Assembly (NCBI RefSeq): GCF_028291725.1
Contig: NZ_JAQGNT010000022.1
Span: forward strand, 62,001-126,000
Length of the DNA: 64,000 nt
Source: Hydrocarboniphaga sp.
GTDB lineage: Bacteria; Pseudomonadota; Gammaproteobacteria; Nevskiales; Nevskiaceae
Reading direction: 5' to 3'
Position 1 is the first letter of the stretch. Every line of letters begins with the position of its first letter. The notes beneath the pieces are model-generated. The model was not told the DNA's origin and made no database searches. It was given only the letters and a program-made list of their open reading frames with translations. The position numbers and the translations under genes were made by a program. Below are positions 49,209-58,324 of this stretch, one piece after another.

Positions 49209-49709
49209 TCAAGTGGCGTCATCGGATTTGCGACTCTCCTGGCGCTGTGCTGCCGCGGCAACGTTGCGCGCAATGATGTCGAGCAGCGTCTCGAGTTGCG
49301 CGAGATCGGCCTCACTCAGGCCGGCGAAGGCTTCGGCTTCGTAGATCGCGGCTGCCTCGCCGAGCCGGTCGAGCAAAGGCTTGGCAGCCGTCGTCAGGTA
49401 GAGGCAGTAACCGCGCCGATCCTGCGGGTTCTCGCGGCGCTCCAGCAGGCCGTCGTCGCAGAGACGGTCGATCATGCGGCCGGCAGTGACTTCGGTGACC
49501 TGGAGCATCGCCGCGATGGCGCGCTGGGTGGCGCCGGGGCGGCGCGCAACCGCCGCGATCAAACCCCACTTGGCCCGCGATACGCCAGCACTTTGTACGT
49601 TCTGGTCAAATTGCTGCCAGAGCTGTCGGGAGATCACCGCCAGCTTGCGCCCAATCGCCCGCTTCTGAACGTCCGGCGGACTGATGGCTTGCTCTCCCGT
49701 AGTTTTCAA
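49209..49709 (-). CDS. MarR-family transcriptional regulator
   Basis: A 166-residue winged-helix repressor: GATQRAIAAMLQVTEVTAGR is the recognition region and LLERRENPQDRRGYCLYLT the wing with its Asp-Arg-Arg. It starts at a TTG with AAGGAAAT before it. MarR proteins usually sense phenolic or acyl compounds. The closest target is the thiolase gene 41 bases upstream on the same strand, with which it may be co-transcribed. Confidence 0.9.
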   Translation of the reverse strand: MKTTGEQAISPPDVQKRAIGRKLAVISRQLWQQFDQNVQSAGVSRAKWGLIAAVARRPGATQRAIAAMLQVTEVTAGRMIDRLCDDGLLERRENPQDRRGYCLYLTTAAKPLLDRLGEAAAIYEAEAFAGLSEADLAQLETLLDIIARNVAAAAQRQESRKSDDAT

Positions 49710-49749
49710 GCCGATTTCCTTTTTGGGCGCCGCTGAGGGCGGCCTGTGC

Positions 49750-51003
49750 TCAAACGCGTTCGATGATGATGGCCGGCGCCATGCCGCCCGCCGCGCACAT
49801 GGTAACCAAGCCGCGCCTGAGACCGCGCCTTTCCAGTTCGTCGAGCACCGTGCCGATCAGGATCGCGCCGGTGGCGCCGATGGGATGGCCGAGCGCGATC
49901 GCGCCGCCGTTGACGTTGATCTTCTCGCGGTCGATGCGCAGGTCACGGATGAGCTTCTCCACCACCACGGCGAAAGCTTCGTTGACTTCCCAAAGGTCAA
50001 TGTCGTTCACGGTCAGGCCGGCGCGGGCGAGGATCTTCCTGACGGCCGGTACCGGCGCATTGAGCATCAGCGTCGGATCATCGCCGATGTTGGCCGTCGC
50101 AATCACGCGTGCGCGCGGCTTCAGGCCGTGCTTGCGCACATAGGCTTCGGACGCCAGCAGCAGCGCGGCGGCGCCGTCGACATTGCCGGACGAGGTGCCG
50201 GCGTGATGGAAGGCCTCGATCTTCAGATCGGGATAGACCTTGTTGATCAGCTTGCGGAAGCTCGTGCCGTTCTCGTCGATCGCCATGTCGGCGATCTGTG
50301 CGAAGGAGGGCTTCAGTGCCGCGAGGCCGGCGAGCGTGGTGTCCGGACGCGGGTGTTCGTCCTTGGCCAGCACCAGCTTGCCGTCTTCGTCGATGACCGG
50401 AACGATCGATTTGTCGAAATAGCCGTTCTGGACCGCATGTGCGGCACGCCGCTGGCTTTCGGCACCAAAGGCATCGAGCGCTTCGCGGCTGATGCCTTCC
50501 ATCGAGGCGATCGCGTCGGCGCTGACGCCCTGATGCGACTGCGGATACCGGGCCTGCAGCCGCGCATTGCCGGTGCCCAGGCCCGCCGACTTGAGTCCGG
50601 CTGCGGCCTCGGCCTGCTGCATCGCGGCGATCTGCGAGGTCATCTCGGTGCCGCCGGCGACGATCAGGTCTTCCATGCCCGATTTCACCTGGGCGGCGGC
50701 GAAGCTCACCGCGGTGAGGCCGCTGCCGCAGAAGCGGTCCAGCGTGACACCGCTCACGCTCATGTCGTAGCCGGCGTCGAGCGCGGCCATGCGCCCCATG
50801 TCGCCGCCCTGCTTGCCCTTCTGCGCGCTGGTGCCCCAGATGACGTCGTCGACATGGCGGGTGTCGAAGCCATTGCGCTGCTGGATCGCCTTGAGCACGG
50901 TGGCGGCGAGATGTTGCGGATGCATGTGCGCCAGTGCGCCCTTGCCGATCTTGCCGACGCCGCGCGGCGTGCGCACGGCATCGATGATGAATGCTTCCGA
51001 CAT
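49750..51003 (-). CDS. Acetyl-CoA acetyltransferase (thiolase)
   Basis: A 417-residue thiolase with a full catalytic set: nucleophile Cys92 in DRFCGSGLTA, His in GGAIALGHPIGATGA, and second Cys in CAAGGMAPA. It cleaves 3-oxoacyl-CoA with CoA to release acetyl- or propionyl-CoA. It contrasts with the two thiolase-fold proteins at 22863 and 26999, which lack these residues. The start at 51003 (MSEAFIID) is the family N-terminus; the longer frame is not conserved. Confidence 0.95.
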   Translation of the reverse strand: MSEAFIIDAVRTPRGVGKIGKGALAHMHPQHLAATVLKAIQQRNGFDTRHVDDVIWGTSAQKGKQGGDMGRMAALDAGYDMSVSGVTLDRFCGSGLTAVSFAAAQVKSGMEDLIVAGGTEMTSQIAAMQQAEAAAGLKSAGLGTGNARLQARYPQSHQGVSADAIASMEGISREALDAFGAESQRRAAHAVQNGYFDKSIVPVIDEDGKLVLAKDEHPRPDTTLAGLAALKPSFAQIADMAIDENGTSFRKLINKVYPDLKIEAFHHAGTSSGNVDGAAALLLASEAYVRKHGLKPRARVIATANIGDDPTLMLNAPVPAVRKILARAGLTVNDIDLWEVNEAFAVVVEKLIRDLRIDREKINVNGGAIALGHPIGATGAILIGTVLDELERRGLRRGLVTMCAAGGMAPAIIIERV

Positions 51004-51131
51004 CGATGATTCTCCTGGTTGCGCGGTTTGTCGTTGAGTTTGTCGCAATGACGACCCGCGATAATTATCGCGCGTCTGTCGCGGGCGGGCGATAAGCAGG
51101 CCGGCGGAGCGGTCGTCTTTCACCGCGTATT

Positions 51132-52802
51132 TCATGGGGCATACACGCTGATGGTATCGCGCTGCGGATCAGGGACGTCCGCGCGCCAGCGTACCGATCC
51201 GAACGGCCGTTCGAGGCGCCTGCGCACGCGGGAGGCCGAATCCGCCGTGTTGAAGGCGCTGGCCTGCGCCTGCAACTCACGATCGGAATGCGTGAAGCGC
51301 TCCCGCTGCCGCAGATAGTCGCCCCAGGTCGCGCAGTAATAGCGCTCGGTCCACAGCGCGGGGTTTGCGATGTCGCGCGACAGCGACCAGTCGTAGGCGC
51401 CGTTGCGCAGGCGTGCATGCTGCAGCTTGAGCATGGCCGCGTAGAACTGGCGCGCCTGTTCCGGATCCACCGAGTAGTCGATCTCGATCACGATCGGCCC
51501 GCTGCGGGCAGTGAGTTGCAGTGCCACCTCCGGCTCGTTACCCATTTCGACCGTCTCCAGTCCGGACAGCGATACCCGCGGCATCGGCAGGACCAGGCCC
51601 AGCAAAGACGTCAGCAGCAGTGCGACGCCGGACGCGATCATCGCGACGTCGACGCCCCAGCCGGCCGTGACCTGGCCCCACAGCCAGGCACCCAGGGCAA
51701 TGCCGCCCGTCAGGGCCGATGAGTGCAGCGAAATGGCGCGCGCCGCAACCCAGCGCGGCGCGGACAATTGGACTCCGATGGAGAACAGCGATACCAGCAG
51801 CATGGACACCGCGCCGGAAATCAGCAGCAGCCCGGCCGTGAAGATCAAGTGGGTACTGAAACCGAGCAGCACGACCGCCGGGGCACCCACCAGGGCGCAC
51901 AGGCTGACGGCGCGTTCGGCGCTGAAGCGCTCGCGAACCTCACTGACCGCAAGGGCGCCGATCACCGCTCCGATGCCGGTAGCGCCCAGCAGCAGGCCGA
52001 AAGTGGCGGCATTGCCGTGCAACAGATCGCGCGCGATCAGGGGGGTCAGCGCAGCCGTCGACGCACTGCAGATGCCGAACAGGAAGGCGCGGATCAGAAC
52101 GATACGGATGGGCGGCGAATGCAGCGCATAGCGTGCCCCCGAGACGATGGCGCGATCGAGCCGTTCGGGTGGCAGCCGGTTCACCGGCTGCGCCCGCTTC
52201 CAGAAGAAGAACGTGATCAGCAGCGGCAGATAGAACACCGCGTTGATCGCGAATGCGCCCTGGGCGCCGACGGCCAGTACCACCGCGCCGCCGATCGCGG
52301 GGCCGAAGCTGCGGGCGAGGTTGTAGCTCACCGCCCCGAGAGCGACGGCCGCCGGCAGGTGTTCGGCTGGCACCTGCTCGATGATCGAGGCCTGCCAGGC
52401 CGGTGCATACAGCGCCACGCCGGCGCCGATCAGGCTGCAGAAGATCAGCAATATCCACGGCGTGGTCAGCCCCAGCATCGCGACCGTGGCGAGCACGGCG
52501 GCCGCCAGGCTGGCGAAGCCCAGGCCGGTCATGGCGGTTCTGCGCCGATCGAACATGTCGGCGATCGCCCCTGCGGGCACTGCCACCAGCATCATCGGCA
52601 GCATCAATGCCGACTGCACCAGGGCCACCATGCCGGGCGAAGGTGTCAGCCGCGTCATCTCCCAGGCGGCGCCGACACCCAGGACCAGCTGGCCGAAATT
52701 CGACAGCAGGCTCGCCGACCAGATGTTGCGGAACGTCCGATCGCGCAGTGGCGCGAACGCGTTCCAGGTTTCGCCGGACGGCTTGCTGTTTGTAGGGGTC
52801 AT
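51132..52802 (-). CDS. MFS transporter (EntS-like) with C-terminal soluble domain
   Basis: A 556-residue fusion. Residues 20-410 form a 12-helix MFS_3-type carrier (FRNIWSASLLSNFGQLVLGV, GAIADMFDRRRTAMTG), usually an exporter. The last 140 residues (IVIEIDYSVDPEQARQFYAA, WSLSRDIANPALWTERYYCA) form a ferredoxin-like domain of the antibiotic-monooxygenase/stress-response type, cytoplasmic and of unknown role. The fusion is known for some proteobacterial MFS proteins. The start codon region is duplicated in tandem (52790-52817). Confidence 0.88.
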   Translation of the reverse strand: MTPTNSKPSGETWNAFAPLRDRTFRNIWSASLLSNFGQLVLGVGAAWEMTRLTPSPGMVALVQSALMLPMMLVAVPAGAIADMFDRRRTAMTGLGFASLAAAVLATVAMLGLTTPWILLIFCSLIGAGVALYAPAWQASIIEQVPAEHLPAAVALGAVSYNLARSFGPAIGGAVVLAVGAQGAFAINAVFYLPLLITFFFWKRAQPVNRLPPERLDRAIVSGARYALHSPPIRIVLIRAFLFGICSASTAALTPLIARDLLHGNAATFGLLLGATGIGAVIGALAVSEVRERFSAERAVSLCALVGAPAVVLLGFSTHLIFTAGLLLISGAVSMLLVSLFSIGVQLSAPRWVAARAISLHSSALTGGIALGAWLWGQVTAGWGVDVAMIASGVALLLTSLLGLVLPMPRVSLSGLETVEMGNEPEVALQLTARSGPIVIEIDYSVDPEQARQFYAAMLKLQHARLRNGAYDWSLSRDIANPALWTERYYCATWGDYLRQRERFTHSDRELQAQASAFNTADSASRVRRRLERPFGSVRWRADVPDPQRDTISVYAP

Positions 52803-52817
52803 CTTGTAGGGGTCATC
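52790..52817 (-). repeat. 14-bp tandem duplication of a translation start
   Basis: TTGTAGGGGTCATC occurs twice head-to-tail. On the minus strand each copy gives an ATG followed by ACC CCT ACA. Because 14 is not a multiple of three, the upstream copy encodes a five-codon peptide MTPTR whose TGA overlaps the ATG of the MFS gene. It may be a recent slippage event that created a coupled leader. Confidence 0.8.
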
Positions 52818-53054
52818 GAAAACCTTATCTAGGGCGCTGACCGATGGTCAGAGAGCAGAGTATCGCGGTGCGCGTCCGGCCAGTTTGCCGGCAAAACTGA
52901 AAATGGCGTCGCCGAACAGGATCGGCGAGGCCTTTTCAAGCTTGATAGGCTGAGGTATTAGTGTACACAGCACTGCTGTTCACAAAGCCGCTCAAGGCCA
53001 GCATGCGCCTCGCGCAATGGCGTCTCGAGATCATAACAAGTAGAGGGGAAATGC

Positions 53055-54137
53055 ATGAGCCGTCCAAGCGCCGCCACTATTACCCTGCTGCCGGCAAAGC
53101 AGTACCGCGTCGTGCAGTGGGCCACCGGCAATGTCGGCACCCGTTCGCTGCGAGCGGTAATCGAGCATCCCAGCCTTTCGCTGGTCGGGCTCTATGTGTA
53201 CTCCGACGCCAAGCTCGGCCGCGATGCGGGCGAGATCTGCGGCCTGCCGCCGATCGGAGTCAAGGCCACGCGCAGTATCGACGACATCCTCACGCTCAAG
53301 GCCGACTGCGTGGTGTATATGCCGCAATACGTCAACGTCGACGATCTGTGCCGCTTGCTCGAATCCGGAAGCAATGTCGTGACCTCGCGTCCCGAATTCA
53401 GCCTGGCTTCCGCGGTGAATCCGGCGGCGCGCGAGCGCATCGAAGCCGCCTGCCGTCGCGGCGGAACCTCGATCCATAGCACCGGCAGCAGCCCAGGCTT
53501 CATCACCGAGCTGGTGCCGCTGACGCTGCTCTCGATCCAGCGCCGGCTCGATGGCCTGCACATCAACGAGTACGCCGACTGCAGTTCGCGCGACTCGCCG
53601 GAGATGTTGTTCGACATCATGGGATTCGGGCAGGCACCGAACCCGCAGGCCGAAGCGGGCCGCGTGAATCATCTGCGCAAGGAATTCGGGCCCGCGCTGC
53701 AGGTGGTGGCCGAAGCGGTGGGCCTGTCGTTCGACAGCATCGAGGCCAGCGGCAAGGTGGCGTTCGCGCGCAACACCATTGAGATCGCCGCAGGTGTGGT
53801 CAAGGCCGGCACTGTCGCTGCGCTGCGGACCACGGTCTCCGGCATGCGCAAGGGCAAGCCGCTGATGACTTTCACCGCCAACTGGTTCGTCAGTTACGAC
53901 ATCGACGCGAACTGGAAGCTGCGCGGCGACGGCTGGCAGGTGGAAGTCGAAGGTGACTGTCCGCTGGACATGCACCTGCATTTCACGGTCCCGGCCGAGC
54001 GCAAGGCCGCGACGACGCCAGGCTACACGGCGCACCCGGTGGTCAACTCGATACCTTGTGTCTGCGCCGCGGCGCCCGGTATCCGATCTTCGGCGGACCT
54101 GCCGCGTATCATCCCCGATCTAAGCGGGCAGGCGTAG
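53055..54137 (+). CDS. DapB-like NAD(P)-binding dehydrogenase
   Basis: A 360-residue protein with an N-terminal Rossmann fold, QYRVVQWATGNVGTRSLRAV, like dihydrodipicolinate reductase and 2,4-diaminopentanoate dehydrogenase, and a large C-terminal domain (STGSSPGFITELVPLTLLSI). Proteins of this kind recur in actinobacterial and proteobacterial degradation clusters; no activity is assigned. AGGGGAA precedes the ATG. It is convergent with the MFS gene that follows. A TAGTGTACACAG site about 95 bases upstream resembles dyad 1 at 40127. Confidence 0.75.
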   Translation: MSRPSAATITLLPAKQYRVVQWATGNVGTRSLRAVIEHPSLSLVGLYVYSDAKLGRDAGEICGLPPIGVKATRSIDDILTLKADCVVYMPQYVNVDDLCRLLESGSNVVTSRPEFSLASAVNPAARERIEAACRRGGTSIHSTGSSPGFITELVPLTLLSIQRRLDGLHINEYADCSSRDSPEMLFDIMGFGQAPNPQAEAGRVNHLRKEFGPALQVVAEAVGLSFDSIEASGKVAFARNTIEIAAGVVKAGTVAALRTTVSGMRKGKPLMTFTANWFVSYDIDANWKLRGDGWQVEVEGDCPLDMHLHFTVPAERKAATTPGYTAHPVVNSIPCVCAAAPGIRSSADLPRIIPDLSGQA

Positions 54138-54153
54138 CGACCACCGCCCGCCG

Positions 54154-55434
54154 CTACGGCTGGGACGCGGTCGCGGCGGGCTGCCGATACCCGGACGCAT
54201 CGTTCACATCCGGCGCGGCTTGAACCGCGGCCGCCATCCTGGCGATCGACGCTCGCCCCAGCAGCATGAACAGCGAGGCGCCGATCAGCACGCTCACTCC
54301 GCAAAACAGGATGAATGGCGTGAAGCTGTCGCTCAGCTTGAGCGAAAGACTCAGCAAGGCCGAGCCCAGGCCCGAGGCAATACCGAGCCCCGCCACGGTG
54401 AGGCCGAGCACACTGCTGTAGACCTGCACGCCGAAGTAGCGCATGACCAGAAAGCCCATGATGTCGCCTTCCGCGCCCATCGAAAGCCCCATCAGCATGA
54501 CGCCTGCCGCCAGCACCGGCGTTGAATCGAAGCCCGATGCGATCATGAACAGACCGATGCTCGGCAGGCCCATGCTGATGGCCGCCACCGCGTGTGCCGG
54601 CAAGCGATCCAGCGCCAGGCCGCAGGCGAAACGGCCGACGATCACGCCGATGGCATAGCTGGAAATCATCAGTGCCGCAGCAGAGGAGCTGGCGCCGTTG
54701 TCGAGCAGCATCAGCTTCATCTGCTGGTTGTGCAGCGCGAGCGTCGGGCTGCACAGGAAGATGCCGCCGAACAGGATCCAGAACGCCGGCTGGCGAATGA
54801 TCAGCGCATAGTCCCGCGCGGCCGGCCGTTGCGCCGAGGCCCGCTTTGCGTCGGCCTTCGGCAGGTTCGGAACCAGCATCAGCGCGATCACGCCGGTGGT
54901 AGTCGAGAACAGGGCCAGCGCCTGGTAGCCGGCGCGCCAGCCGTGCGCTTCGATAAAACTGTTGAGCAGCGGGCTGCCGATGGCGCCGACCAGCGCCGGG
55001 CCGCAGCTGACAATGGCGAGCGCGATGCCGCGGGTGAGGTCGAAGCGCTCGGCCACCAGCCGGCTGTAGACGGTTGCCGATGTCGCCGTGCCGAACACGA
55101 TCTGCAAGCCGTAGATGACGACGAAGCCGCCGATGCCGCCGTGATAGGCGCTGAACGCCAGAAACGACAGCGGCATGGCAATGACGCCGACGGTGGCCAT
55201 GCGGCGCACGCCGAACCGGTCCGTCAGCCGGCCAATGACCGGCATGCAGAACAGCGTCAGCATGGTCATCGAGCCCACCAGAGCGAACTCTGATTTGGAC
55301 CAGCCGAAATCGGCCAGCAGATACGGCGCAAAGATGCTGGTGATGTACAGGTTCAGCGACAGTCCGGAACCCAGCCCGACCGCCGCTGCCAGCAAAGGCC
55401 GCCAATGGGCGCGCAACTCGCCTAGATAAGTCAT
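54154..55434 (-). CDS. MFS transporter, paralogue 1
   Basis: A 426-residue 12-helix carrier beginning MTYLGELRAHWRPLLAAA. The loop motif is GRLTDRFGVRRMATVG and its second-half equivalent GRFACGLALDRLPAH. It is a close paralogue of 57045-58322 (shared GLGSGLS, LDNGASS, GLSMGAEGD). It belongs with monocarboxylate-type uptake carriers. It lies downstream of an acyl-CoA ligase, suggesting import and activation of an organic acid. Confidence 0.9.
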   Translation of the reverse strand: MTYLGELRAHWRPLLAAAVGLGSGLSLNLYITSIFAPYLLADFGWSKSEFALVGSMTMLTLFCMPVIGRLTDRFGVRRMATVGVIAMPLSFLAFSAYHGGIGGFVVIYGLQIVFGTATSATVYSRLVAERFDLTRGIALAIVSCGPALVGAIGSPLLNSFIEAHGWRAGYQALALFSTTTGVIALMLVPNLPKADAKRASAQRPAARDYALIIRQPAFWILFGGIFLCSPTLALHNQQMKLMLLDNGASSSAAALMISSYAIGVIVGRFACGLALDRLPAHAVAAISMGLPSIGLFMIASGFDSTPVLAAGVMLMGLSMGAEGDIMGFLVMRYFGVQVYSSVLGLTVAGLGIASGLGSALLSLSLKLSDSFTPFILFCGVSVLIGASLFMLLGRASIARMAAAVQAAPDVNDASGYRQPAATASQP

Positions 55435-55496
55435 TCGCCAGTTCTCTCTCGCACGGTGTGCGTCTGTAGCAGTCGATGAAGCCCTGCGGCTGCGGC

Positions 55497-56987
55497 TTAT
55501 GTGCTGGCGAACAACGCCTTCACTGCGGGCCGGTCCACCTTGAATGACGGCGTGCGCGGCAAGGTCTCCACGAAGCGCCACTGCACCGGAATGTGCGTAG
55601 ACGGCAGGTGATCGCGCAGGTGCGCTTCCAGGTCCGCGGTGCCGGGCGCATCGACGCCGGGCTTGAGCTGGACGGCCACCGCAGGCACCTGCCCCAGCCG
55701 ATGGTCCGGAATGCCCGTCGCAGCCGCAGCCGAAACGGCCGGATGCAGCAGCAGCGCACGCTCGATGGTCTCGGGCAGCAGCTTGAAGCCACCGCGCATG
55801 ATCGCGCCGTCGGCGCGGCCGCGATGGAACAGGAAGCCGTCCTCGTCGATCAGCGCGATGTCCGAGGTGCGTATCCACGCAGGCCCGATACGCGGCGACA
55901 CCGCTTCGAGTATGCCTTCGTGGTTCTGCGGCAACACTGCGCCGGTGTCGGCATCGATCACGCGCAGCGCCGCGCCCGGCATCGCGCGGCCAACGCTGCC
56001 GAACTTGTTCTGGCCCCATTCCGCGTGCAGCTCCGCGGTCATTGCCGCCACCGGGCCGCCGAACTCGGTGGCGCCATAAGACAGCAGGATCGGGATGCCA
56101 TAGCGCTCTTCGAAAGCGCGGTGCACGACCGGGTCCAGCGGCGCCGCGCCGGTGCCCATGTAGCGAATGCTGGCCAGGTCCTCGTTGGGAATGTTCGCGT
56201 CCAGCACCATCTGCACGCCGGCCGGTGGCAGGCCCGTCATGGTCGGGCGGAAGCGCTTCACATAGTCGTGCCAGCCGGCCACGCTGAAGCGGTCCAGCAG
56301 AATGCCGCGCTGGCCCTTCACCATCGGCGGTAGAGTCGAGTAAACACCGGTGATGTTGCCCAGCGGGAAACACAGCAAGGCGGGCGTTTCCTGCGACAAG
56401 TCTTTCATCTCGCCGATGTGATGCTTCGCGATCAGCTCGTAACTCACCGTGAACTGCTTGGGCGGGCCGGTGGTGCCGCTGGTGAGGATTTCGATGCGCG
56501 GATAGCCAGAGGCTTCGTCGTCGTGTTTGCGCCGCGACTGCTCCAGTCCGGGGACTGCCGCCGCGTCCATCTCGCTGAGTGCTATGCCGGCGATGCCGTT
56601 GGCGCGCAGCACCGCCTGCACTTCCTCCGGGAAATCCTCGGCCGCGGCCACCACCACGCTGGGCATGAGCTTGTCGATGTCGCGCGCGATCGCGGCCGGC
56701 GACTGGAAGGCGTAGATCATGCGCAGGTAGCTGCCGCGGGCCAGCAGGCCCAGCAGCGCCGCGACGGCCGAGGGTCGATTGCGTGGCACGAAGGCAATAG
56801 GAGCGCCTGCAGCAGCGCCGCTGGCCTCAATCAGCGCCGCTAGACGCTCGGCCACGCGGCGCATATCGCCCCAGCCGATCCAACGCTTCTGGAATTCGAT
56901 GGCCTGCTGCGCGGCAGGGCGGGCGAGAGCCCGTGCTGTGAATTCCTGGAGCCCGCCGTCTGCGCGGGCCTGCGTATCCGTCGACAT
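55497..56987 (-). CDS. Acyl-CoA ligase (class I adenylate-forming)
   Basis: A 496-residue AMP-forming ligase. The P-loop is ILTSGTTGPPKQFTV, then LLSYGATEFGGP, IRTSDIALIDEDGFLFHRGR and the C-terminal catalytic Lys in TPSFKVDRPA. It is the most divergent of the three ligases: FGGP replaces the usual TETYGP block. AAGGAGAG precedes the ATG. It sits between two paralogous MFS genes on the same strand. Confidence 0.9.
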   Translation of the reverse strand: MSTDTQARADGGLQEFTARALARPAAQQAIEFQKRWIGWGDMRRVAERLAALIEASGAAAGAPIAFVPRNRPSAVAALLGLLARGSYLRMIYAFQSPAAIARDIDKLMPSVVVAAAEDFPEEVQAVLRANGIAGIALSEMDAAAVPGLEQSRRKHDDEASGYPRIEILTSGTTGPPKQFTVSYELIAKHHIGEMKDLSQETPALLCFPLGNITGVYSTLPPMVKGQRGILLDRFSVAGWHDYVKRFRPTMTGLPPAGVQMVLDANIPNEDLASIRYMGTGAAPLDPVVHRAFEERYGIPILLSYGATEFGGPVAAMTAELHAEWGQNKFGSVGRAMPGAALRVIDADTGAVLPQNHEGILEAVSPRIGPAWIRTSDIALIDEDGFLFHRGRADGAIMRGGFKLLPETIERALLLHPAVSAAAATGIPDHRLGQVPAVAVQLKPGVDAPGTADLEAHLRDHLPSTHIPVQWRFVETLPRTPSFKVDRPAVKALFAST

Positions 56988-57044
56988 CCTCTCTCCTTGT
57001 GTGTCGCCCGCGGTCCGGGTCGCGGTCCTGTCGACTCTGCTGTC

Positions 57045-58322
57045 TTAGCCAGCCGGTTCCCGCAATGTGGCCGCTTTGTTCGAGGCGGCAGACTCATCCG
57101 GGCCGGGCTCGCCCAGCGCGGTCCCGACAATCGATGGAATCCCCAGCAGCATGAACATCGCGCCGCCCACGAGCACGGCGATCGCGGTCATGAAGACGTA
57201 GAGCGTGTAGTTGTCGGCGAGCTTGAGCGTGTAGCTCAATAGCACCGAGCCCAGGGCCGACGCGATGCCCAGCGACGTGAACACCAGGCCGAGCACGCTG
57301 CTGTAGATCCGCAGGCCGAAGAAACGCACGACCAGAAAGCCGGCGAGATCGCCTTCGGCGCCCAGCGACAGCCCCATCAGTAAAGTGGACACCGCCAGCG
57401 CGGGTGTCGTGTCGATGCTGGATGCGAGCAGCAGCAGGCCCAGCCCTGGCAGTCCCATACTGACGGTGGCGACGATGTGCGCGGGCATGCGATCGAGTGC
57501 GAGGCCACAGGCGAATCGGCCGACGATCACGCCCGCGGCGAACATCGAGATCAGCAGGGACGCGGTCGCGGAGGACGCGCCGTTGTCGAGCAGTACCAGC
57601 TTCAGCTGCACGCCGGTGAGCGGATGCGAAAAGTTGCACAGCAGAAAGCCGAGCATGATCACCCAGAAGGCCGGGCTCTTTGCGATCAAGACATAGTCCT
57701 GCGACGCCGGGCGGCGTGCCCTGACGGCGCGGGCATCGGGGGTTTTGCGCCTCGGGATCAGGATCAGCGCCAGCGCGCCGAACACCGCGGAGAAAACCGC
57801 CATCGCCTGGTAGCCGGCTTTCCAGCCGTGCGCGTCGATGAAGGCGGTCAGCAGCGGCACGCCGATCCCGCCGACGAGCGGCGGCCCGCAGGTGACGATG
57901 GCCAGGGCCAGCCCGCGAGTGCGCTCGAAGGCCTCGGCGACCACCCGGCTATAGACCGCAGCTGTCGTCGATGCGCCCAGCAGAACCTGCGCGATGGCGA
58001 TCGCCAGGAACACGCGGATGTCGCCGGTCATCGCGCTCAGCGCCAGAAAGCTCAGTGGCAGGCTGACGACGCCGATCATGGCGACGCGGCGGGCACCGAA
58101 CAGGTCGGTCAGGCGCCCGACCAATGGCAGGCAGAACATCAGCATCACCGGGGTGATGCCGATCAGCGCGAACTGCGATTTGGACCAGCCGAAGGTTTGC
58201 AGCAGATGCGGCGCGAAAACGGCGGCGGAGTAGCCGAAGATCGACAACCCCGATCCCAGCCCTATGGACACCGCCAACAGCGCGCGCCAGTTGCTGCGCA
58301 GTTCCCCAAGGTACGTCGTCAC
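57045..58322 (-). CDS. MFS transporter, paralogue 2
   Basis: A 425-residue 12-helix carrier beginning TTYLGELRSNWRALLAVS, a close paralogue of 54154-55434. It shows GRLTDLFGARRVAMIG and GRFACGLALDRMPAH. The GTG at 58322 is chosen because it aligns with the paralogue start and lies two bases after the stop of the next MFS gene. Duplication around the ligase gene suggests adaptation to related substrates. Confidence 0.88.
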   Translation of the reverse strand: MTTYLGELRSNWRALLAVSIGLGSGLSIFGYSAAVFAPHLLQTFGWSKSQFALIGITPVMLMFCLPLVGRLTDLFGARRVAMIGVVSLPLSFLALSAMTGDIRVFLAIAIAQVLLGASTTAAVYSRVVAEAFERTRGLALAIVTCGPPLVGGIGVPLLTAFIDAHGWKAGYQAMAVFSAVFGALALILIPRRKTPDARAVRARRPASQDYVLIAKSPAFWVIMLGFLLCNFSHPLTGVQLKLVLLDNGASSATASLLISMFAAGVIVGRFACGLALDRMPAHIVATVSMGLPGLGLLLLASSIDTTPALAVSTLLMGLSLGAEGDLAGFLVVRFFGLRIYSSVLGLVFTSLGIASALGSVLLSYTLKLADNYTLYVFMTAIAVLVGGAMFMLLGIPSIVGTALGEPGPDESAASNKAATLREPAG

Positions 58323-58324
58323 CT

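Noticed and set aside
54154-56373. 739-residue minus-strand frame joining the MFS gene to its upstream region
   Set aside because: The upstream part is a shadow of the acyl-CoA ligase; the MFS homology begins at 55434 and matches its paralogue.
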